Source: an uncultured Bacilli bacterium
GTDB lineage: Bacteria > Bacillota_I > Bacilli_A > RF39 > UBA660
Assembly (NCBI GenBank): GCA_944351315.1
Contig: CALVPL010000012.1
Coordinates: 1-9,593 of the forward strand
DNA: 9,593 nucleotides
Reading direction: 5' to 3'
Numbering within the stretch: the stretch's first letter is position 1; every line of letters begins with the position of its first letter. The translations under genes were made by a program, and so were the position numbers. This document shows, one piece after another, positions 5,795-9,593 of the stretch. Under the pieces are notes generated by a model. That model was not told where the DNA came from and searched no databases. It saw only the letters and a program-made list of their open reading frames with translations.

Positions 5795-6312
5795 ATTAAT
5801 TCCGTTTCCTTTTCTTTGATTTTTTCATCGATAATTTTATTGTATTTTTGAATCAATTCTTGAGTGTCTTCTAATTCTAATTTTTCTTCATCTTCTGGAA
5901 GTTCTAATTTTTTGATTTCATTATTGATATCTTGACGAATATTTCTTAAAGACACTTTCGCTTCTTCTCCTAAAGCTTTTGCTTGTTTTACATATTCTTT
6001 TCGTCTATCTTCGGTTAATTCTGGAATTGTTAAAATAATCATTTCTCCATTATTTACTGGAGTGATTCCTAGATTGGCTTCATTGATTGCTCGTTCCATT
6101 TCTTTTAATACACTTCTATCAAATGGTTTTACAAATAACTGACGAGCTTCCGGAACTGTAATATTTGCTAGACTTTGAATAGGCGTTGGAGTTCCATAAT
6201 ACTCGACCATAATTCCATGAAGCATTCCAGGATTGGCTCTTCCAGCACGGATGGTCATTAATCTACTTTCTAAATTTTCAATTGCTTTTTGCATTCTTTT
6301 TTCATTATCCAT
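5785..6312 (-). CDS. frr: Ribosome recycling factor
   Basis: RRF splits post-termination ribosomes together with EF-G. Conserved family segments are present: TIRAGRANPGML (residues 20-31), VEYYGTPTPIQSLANI, PEARQLFVKPFDRS, ANLGITPVNNGEMI and PELTEDRRKE, ending in a long helical arm. At 175 aa it is about 10 shorter than B. subtilis RRF, losing roughly 6 residues at the N-terminus and about 4 in the arm. GAAGGA precedes the ATG at 6312 by about 8 bases. It is separated by only 17 bases from the thioredoxin-like gene upstream and has no promoter in the gap, so it is probably read from the promoter near 7540. In most bacteria frr follows pyrH in the rpsB-tsf-pyrH-frr group; here it does not. Confidence 0.96.
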   Translation of the reverse strand: MDNEKRMQKAIENLESRLMTIRAGRANPGMLHGIMVEYYGTPTPIQSLANITVPEARQLFVKPFDRSVLKEMERAINEANLGITPVNNGEMIILTIPELTEDRRKEYVKQAKALGEEAKVSLRNIRQDINNEIKKLELPEDEEKLELEDTQELIQKYNKIIDEKIKEKETELMAV

Positions 6313-6329
6313 ATATTTTTTCCTTCTTT

Positions 6330-6911
6330 CTATATATTATTTGTAGCTAGTTCATTTCTAGCGATAAAATTTTCTACTTCTTCTTTTTCTTTGCTTCCTA
6401 CTAATTCATCTGTAAGTTTTCCATCTTTAAATACCATTAAATAAGGTGTATATTGTAAATGATTTTCAAGTCGTTCATCAATACTCATAAATAAGACATA
6501 TTCATTGTTATCTCGATCGTATAAACTACGATTCATATAGTAAGCATCTATTTCATATTTTGTAAATAATTCTTTTAAAATAGGAATATAACGTTCACAA
6601 GTATGACAGGAATCTCTAGATGAAAGTAAGGTAAAGGATTCTTGACGATTTATTTTTTCTAAAATTTCAGTAATACTTAATTCTTCTAAAAAATCAATAG
6701 TATAATCCGCTGGATTTGATTCTCCATTTTCACCAAAAATCCGGTTGTTGTTATTAGGGATTTGATCGATAAATCTTAGAACAATACGATCTCCTGAAAA
6801 AAGTAAAATAAGAGCAAGTACTACACATATGCAGTAAATTGTTTGTTTTCTTTTTTCATTTAAATGGATTCCTCGTTCTTTTTTGTCCTTGGAAAGAGGC
6901 ACTTTATTCAT
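6330..6911 (-). CDS. Membrane-anchored thioredoxin-like protein with CHTC site
   Basis: Predicted extracytoplasmic thiol-disulfide or thioredoxin-fold protein; its substrate is unknown. It has a basic N-terminus (residues 1-24), one membrane span (about 24-39), a polar linker, then a thioredoxin-like domain with SCHTCERY (Cys102/Cys105) and the cis-proline motif YTPYLMVFKDGK (Pro156). The positive residues before the span predict that the domain faces outside. Start: the ATG at 6911 has GGAGG (6922-6918) at 6-base spacing and overlaps the stop of the preceding gene by 8 bases; an upstream in-frame start would extend into that gene and lacks support. It aligns along its length with the preceding gene, so the two look like paralogues. 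I do not know a named family beyond thioredoxin-like. Confidence 0.9.
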   Translation of the reverse strand: MNKVPLSKDKKERGIHLNEKRKQTIYCICVVLALILLFSGDRIVLRFIDQIPNNNNRIFGENGESNPADYTIDFLEELSITEILEKINRQESFTLLSSRDSCHTCERYIPILKELFTKYEIDAYYMNRSLYDRDNNEYVLFMSIDERLENHLQYTPYLMVFKDGKLTDELVGSKEKEEVENFIARNELATNNI

Positions 6912-7515
6912 AATCTTCCTCCAAAAATTTCTGAAAATACACACCAAATTCTACTTTTTTTTCTTCTTGTTTTTCCATAGTCCAATAATCATTAACGGAT
7001 AAACTGCCATGTAAAATACTTGTTTCATCGTCATAGGCAATAATCTCGCCATCTTTTACTAGAACTAGTGTTGGAGCATAAAGGTTTTTTATGTCTGTAT
7101 CTAAAGTAGGTAAATAGGCATCTAATTGGTCTACAATATTTTCATAATATGAATTATTCACACTACGATCATTTTTAAAGTTGTAATAATAGATCTCTTC
7201 AATACCAAAATACTTCGCTACTTCGTTTAACATATCGGCATAGGTATGACTCCACATATTTTCTGGAAAAGCAAAAAAGATAACCGCTGTTCCTGTATTC
7301 ATCGTTTCTAAAATTTCTTTTCCTGTTTTATATTTAAAAACATTATCGCTTGTAATTCCAAATTCTTTTGTAAAACTTTCTTGATCGGTTAAATTTCTAA
7401 CTGGTGCATTAAAGTTTTTTGTTCCTAAATAAATAAAGGCAGCAATTAGAAAAATAAAACTAAACAGATAAATTATTTTTTGGAATACAGGCATTGGTGC
7501 ACGCTCTACTTGCAT
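6904..7515 (-). CDS. Membrane-anchored thioredoxin-like protein lacking cysteines
   Basis: Predicted single-span protein (hydrophobic about residues 12-30) with an extracytoplasmic thioredoxin-like domain. The TGKEILETMN, IFFAFPENMWSHTYADML, FGIEEIYYYN and YAPTLVLVKDGE segments line up with the next gene's SITEILEKIN, SCHTCERY, YEIDAYYMN and YTPYLMVFKDGK. At the active site CHTC becomes SHTY (residues 89-92), keeping the central His-Thr while both cysteines are lost; the whole protein contains no cysteine. The cis-proline (Pro148) remains. It therefore cannot do dithiol chemistry and may act as a partner or binding subunit. GGGAGTGGAT (7529-7520) precedes the ATG. It is the first gene of the operon and overlaps the next by 8 bases. 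Confidence 0.9.
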   Translation of the reverse strand: MQVERAPMPVFQKIIYLFSFIFLIAAFIYLGTKNFNAPVRNLTDQESFTKEFGITSDNVFKYKTGKEILETMNTGTAVIFFAFPENMWSHTYADMLNEVAKYFGIEEIYYYNFKNDRSVNNSYYENIVDQLDAYLPTLDTDIKNLYAPTLVLVKDGEIIAYDDETSILHGSLSVNDYWTMEKQEEKKVEFGVYFQKFLEEDYE

Positions 7516-7535
7516 AGATATCCACTCCCACTTAA

Positions 7536-7544
7536 ATTATAGCA
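7536..7544 (-). promoter_or_regulatory. Extended -10 promoter for the thioredoxin-like/frr operon
   Basis: TGCTATAAT (7544-7536) is a perfect extended -10 (TGnTATAAT). No good -35 is present; the expected position is a T run. The predicted leader is about 14 bases, starting at the ribosome binding site. The -10 overlaps a short inverted repeat, AGCAA/TTGCT (7541-7554). Confidence 0.6.
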
Positions 7545-7623
7545 AGGTTTTGCTAGAAAAAAAAGCTTGTTTAAGAAAAAATGTCTACTATTTGTTAAAG
7601 TTTAGCCTTTTTCTAACCAAAGA

Positions 7624-7989
7624 TTAATCTGGATAGGTACAAGTTGTTATTCCATCTTCATAGTTAATTAAAACTTCTGTGGTTTCAGATATAAGATCTT
7701 GGGTTTTTGGATTCTCGAGATTTTCATCGGTAATCAATCCTTCTTCTAAAAGTAATTTGACTGGTACACTACAAGATCCAGTACTTCTACAGGTGTTTTT
7801 AATGCTTTCCGCTACGTTTAAATTTATATAAGTACAGGCAGCATTTTCTAAAGTTCCTTTAAAGTTTTCATATTGTTGTTCTTGTTGTTTGGTGTATGTT
7901 GCCGACAAATTACTCACGATGACTGTTCCTATTAAAGCAATCAAACCAATGGTGATAATTATTTCTATTAATGTAAAACCTTTTTTCAT
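7624..7989 (-). CDS. Type IV pilin-like (pseudopilin) protein with four cysteines
   Basis: Prepilin-type protein. The N-terminus MKKG-FTLIEIIITIGLIAL is a class III signal: cleavage is expected after Gly4, with methylation of Phe5 and the invariant Glu at mature position 5 (Glu9). The hydrophobic helix spans about residues 5-27. The remaining roughly 95 residues form the globular part with Cys52, Cys67, Cys73 and Cys117, which could make two disulfides. At 121 aa it is near the size of ComGC and other small pseudopilins, but no assembly ATPase, platform protein or prepilin peptidase is in the window. AGAGG precedes the ATG, and a promoter is predicted at 8012-8040. The thioredoxin-like operon lies directly downstream. 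Being pilin-like is near certain; competence versus another machine is undetermined. Confidence 0.92.
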   Translation of the reverse strand: MKKGFTLIEIIITIGLIALIGTVIVSNLSATYTKQQEQQYENFKGTLENAACTYINLNVAESIKNTCRSTGSCSVPVKLLLEEGLITDENLENPKTQDLISETTEVLINYEDGITTCTYPD

Positions 7990-8011
7990 AGTATTCCTCT
8001 TCTCTATTTTT

Positions 8012-8040
8012 ATTTTAAAGAAAATTGGTTAAAAATGCAA
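8012..8040 (-). promoter_or_regulatory. Sigma-A-type promoter for the pilin-like gene
   Basis: TTGCAT (8040-8035), a 17-base spacer and TAAAAT (8017-8012) precede the gene. The -35 is only partly consensus and resembles the TTGCAC in front of rpsU. The predicted leader is about 16 bases. Confidence 0.5.
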
Positions 8041-8060
8041 TCCTAGGAATTAAAAAAGTT

Positions 8061-9113
8061 TTAACTAGACAAATCAAAACTTTGTTTTATTCTGCTTGCT
8101 TTTTTCCGTTTTAAAAAGTGAAAGCACATATAGAAAATAAAGCTAAAAATAACTAATAAATAAAAACTTATTCCCCTTAGTAGCATCATTCCAGAGGTTG
8201 CAAGGGCCTCTCCATAAATGACTTGATTGGCTTGTAAAAGAAGTCCTTCACTTACAACTACTCCACCAGGAAATGGCATGAAATCTGATCCTAAAGTAAT
8301 ACATACTTGAAAGGCAACGACTTCAAAAATGGACATTTCTCTTAAGCCAAATGATAGATAGATTACATAACTAATCGATAATATGCTAATACGTTGACAT
8401 AGTAAAATTAAGTACGATTCTAACAAAATTAAAGGATGACGTTTCGTAAATGCAGCACATTCTTGATATTCTTTTAAGGATTCTTTTAATTTCTTTTCTT
8501 TTTCTTCCACTTTTTTATATTTAAATTTCTTTAGAAAAAATAAAACTAATTGAATGACTTTTTCCATTGTTTTTTTAGAATAAATTAAGACGAAAAAGCC
8601 AATCATTACTAAAATTGTCGTACCAAAACCTAATAATACTAGCCAATTAAATAAGGTATTGAAAGAAAAAAGTTCTTGAGAATAAAAAATTAATCCTAAA
8701 ATAGCTAAAGTAACTAAGGCAAGTTTATATATTAGAGTGTTTAAAAGAATGACGACACTATTGATGCGATACGGAATTCCATCTCGGTTCATCTCCATCA
8801 TTTGTACAGGCTGTCCTCCCATACTACTTGGGGTAATTGCGGAAAAATATACTTCGGTAAAGACATAACCTAATGCTTGATACCAACTAATTTTATATCC
8901 TAAGTGTTTTAACATTCTTTTTAAATATAAACTATGGAAGAATGCGTAAGAAGCTAAAAGAAGAAAGGCTCCTAGAATAAACCAAGGACTACAATTTAAT
9001 AATGAATCAAAAAATTGACTCAAGGAATAATCTTTTAAAATAAAATAATAGGTTCCTAGTATTAATAAAACAAATAAAATTGCGGAAAATACATATTTTT
9101 TTATATTTTTCAT
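8061..9113 (-). CDS. Flippase-like membrane protein, LPG synthase TM family (YbhN/UPF0104)
   Basis: Polytopic membrane protein of about seven to eight spans, related to the flippase half of MprF. Family signatures are AITPSSMGGQPVQ (about residues 93-105), followed by an NRDGIP segment, and MPFPGGVVVSEG (about 280-291) near the end. The 350 residues match the usual length of stand-alone members. There is no aminoacyl-transferase domain, so the protein is not itself a lysyl-phosphatidylglycerol synthase; a lipid transport role is inferred from the family and the substrate is unknown. A basic cytoplasmic loop (about 198-225, rich in Lys/Glu) lies in the middle. GGTGAG sits close to the ATG at 9113 and AAGG lies further upstream. 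It stands alone between valS and the pilin-like gene, with its own predicted promoter. Confidence 0.9.
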   Translation of the reverse strand: MKNIKKYVFSAILFVLLILGTYYFILKDYSLSQFFDSLLNCSPWFILGAFLLLASYAFFHSLYLKRMLKHLGYKISWYQALGYVFTEVYFSAITPSSMGGQPVQMMEMNRDGIPYRINSVVILLNTLIYKLALVTLAILGLIFYSQELFSFNTLFNWLVLLGFGTTILVMIGFFVLIYSKKTMEKVIQLVLFFLKKFKYKKVEEKEKKLKESLKEYQECAAFTKRHPLILLESYLILLCQRISILSISYVIYLSFGLREMSIFEVVAFQVCITLGSDFMPFPGGVVVSEGLLLQANQVIYGEALATSGMMLLRGISFYLLVIFSFIFYMCFHFLKRKKASRIKQSFDLSS

Positions 9114-9131
9114 AACTCACCAACCTTACAT

Positions 9132-9166
9132 ATTGTACCATAATCTCTAGTAAAATACCATGTCAA
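9132..9166 (-). promoter_or_regulatory. Predicted promoter for the flippase-like gene
   Basis: TGGTACAAT (9140-9132) is an extended -10 with one mismatch in TATAAT. A perfect TTGACA (9166-9161) lies upstream but with a 23-base spacer, too long for normal use, so the extended -10 probably acts largely alone. The predicted leader is about 12 bases. Confidence 0.45.
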
Positions 9167-9199
9167 AAAAGGTCAAATATTCTTACAATCTTGTAAGAA
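9162..9199. repeat. Direct and inverted repeats upstream of the flippase promoter
   Basis: GTCAAA occurs at 9162-9167 and 9172-9177, one helical turn apart. Next to it TTCTTACAA and TTGTAAGAA (9180-9188 with 9191-9199) form a perfect 9-bp inverted repeat. The minus strand has no T run after it, so it does not look like a terminator; an operator is possible. Confidence 0.45.
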
Positions 9200-9231
9200 A
9201 AAAGATAAAGCTTTATTGAACTTCATCTTTT
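9200..9231 (-). terminator. Intrinsic terminator of valS
   Basis: On the minus strand an 11-bp stem (9231-9221 with 9210-9200, one G-T pair) with a 10-base loop ends in a run of T residues (9203-9198). The valS stop codon (9215-9213) is in the loop. Confidence 0.75.
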
Positions 9232-9593
9232 AAATGTTTTAATTTTTCTTGTTCTTCTTGGAGTTTTTTCTTTTCTTGTAAAACTAAATTTTGAGGAGCT
9301 TTAGAAACAAAATTTTCATTATTTAATAATTGTTCTCTTTTTAAAATACTTTTTTCTAAAGTTTCTATTTCTTTTTGCTTTTTTTCTAAATCTTCTTTTG
9401 TTTCAGAATGTTCATTATATAAATAGATTTTATACTCATGATATTCAATTACTATATAGGATGTAGAAATTTCTTCGGAAATTATTTTTCCTTCCCATTT
9501 AAGTAATTGGCTAATTAAAGTATAGTCTGCATCACTCTTTATGAGAATTTTAAATTCTTTACCAAGATTTAACTCAGCTTTTTTATTTCTAAA
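9213..9593 (-). CDS. valS: Valine-tRNA ligase, C-terminal fragment
   Basis: Charges tRNA-Val in the cytosol. Only the last 126 residues are in the window; the gene continues past the right edge. The start of the fragment, FRNKKAELNLGKEFKILIK, matches the IRNxRAExN segment at the end of the anticodon-binding domain. From about residue 65 to the end it forms the Lys/Glu-rich coiled-coil arm, including NENFVSKAPQNLV, which corresponds to NEGFVKKAP in B. subtilis ValRS. The frame was translated by hand from 9593 with no internal stop. The stop TAA lies in the loop of the terminator hairpin. Confidence 0.92.
   Translation of the reverse strand, partial: FRNKKAELNLGKEFKILIKSDADYTLISQLLKWEGKIISEEISTSYIVIEYHEYKIYLYNEHSETKEDLEKKQKEIETLEKSILKREQLLNNENFVSKAPQNLVLQEKKKLQEEQEKLKHLKDEVQ

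Noticed and set aside
7555..7623. Terminator after the pilin-like gene
   Set aside because: Only stems of 4-5 bp with bulges could be drawn, and the T runs are not placed directly after them.
8043..8070. Terminator at the end of the flippase-like gene
   Set aside because: The best stem is six A/T pairs (TTAAAA/TTTTAA) with no GC, too weak to call.
8061..9113. Full MprF lysyl-phosphatidylglycerol synthase
   Set aside because: Only the membrane flippase-like part is present; the aminoacyl-transferase domain is absent and the length fits stand-alone YbhN-type proteins.
1..9593. Mollicute-type genetic code (TGA as Trp)
   Set aside because: The low GC suggested it, but tryptophans checked are TGG, no gene needs TGA read-through, and a TGA sits just before the HAD frame.

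Overview
The window looks like a piece of an AT-rich, compact genome of a spore-forming member of the Bacillota (class Bacilli), probably an uncultured, reduced-genome gut lineage of the RF39/Erysipelotrichales kind. The placement is inference from three things: low GC, near-absent intergenic space, and the gene set (lepA, gpr, spoIIP, a YqxA-like gene, rpsU-yqeY, frr, valS). Tryptophan is encoded by TGG where checked and no gene needs TGA read-through, so the standard code fits. Every gene I accept lies on the minus strand, so transcription runs from high to low coordinates.

Layout in transcription order. (1) 9593-9213: C-terminal end of valS, closed by a terminator. (2) 9113-8061: a flippase-like membrane protein of the lysylphosphatidylglycerol synthase transmembrane family. 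(3) 7989-7624: a single type IV pilin-like protein with four cysteines. (4) 7515-5785: a probable operon of two tandem membrane-anchored thioredoxin-fold proteins, one with a CHTC active site and one with the cysteines replaced (SHTY), followed by frr and a strong terminator. (5) 5684-4990: rpsU and yqeY, each followed by a hairpin overlapping or touching the stop codon. (6) 4949-4362: a HAD-family hydrolase with no convincing start codon and an unusual Ile codon bias, followed by a roughly 90-base structured intergenic stretch and a terminator; this looks like a later insertion. (7) 4203-1896: a sporulation block made of a 75-residue STAS-like protein, a short GPR spore protease with a consensus-quality forespore sigma (F/G type) promoter, spoIIP, and a YqxA-like membrane protein overlapping the spoIIP stop codon. 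(8) 1787-1: lepA with its own sigma-A-type promoter, running off the left edge a few residues before its end.

The order gpr-spoIIP-yqxA-lepA is the one known from Bacillus subtilis and anchors the left half. Known roles: GPR degrades the DNA-protecting small acid-soluble proteins at germination, SpoIIP cuts septal peptidoglycan during engulfment, and LepA, RRF, S21 and ValRS serve translation. The least explained parts are the thioredoxin-like pair beside the cysteine-bearing pilin, the STAS-like protein in front of gpr, and the HAD insertion with its odd 5' end.

No tRNA, rRNA, CRISPR array, insertion sequence or riboswitch was recognised. No gene-free stretch exceeds about 160 bases.
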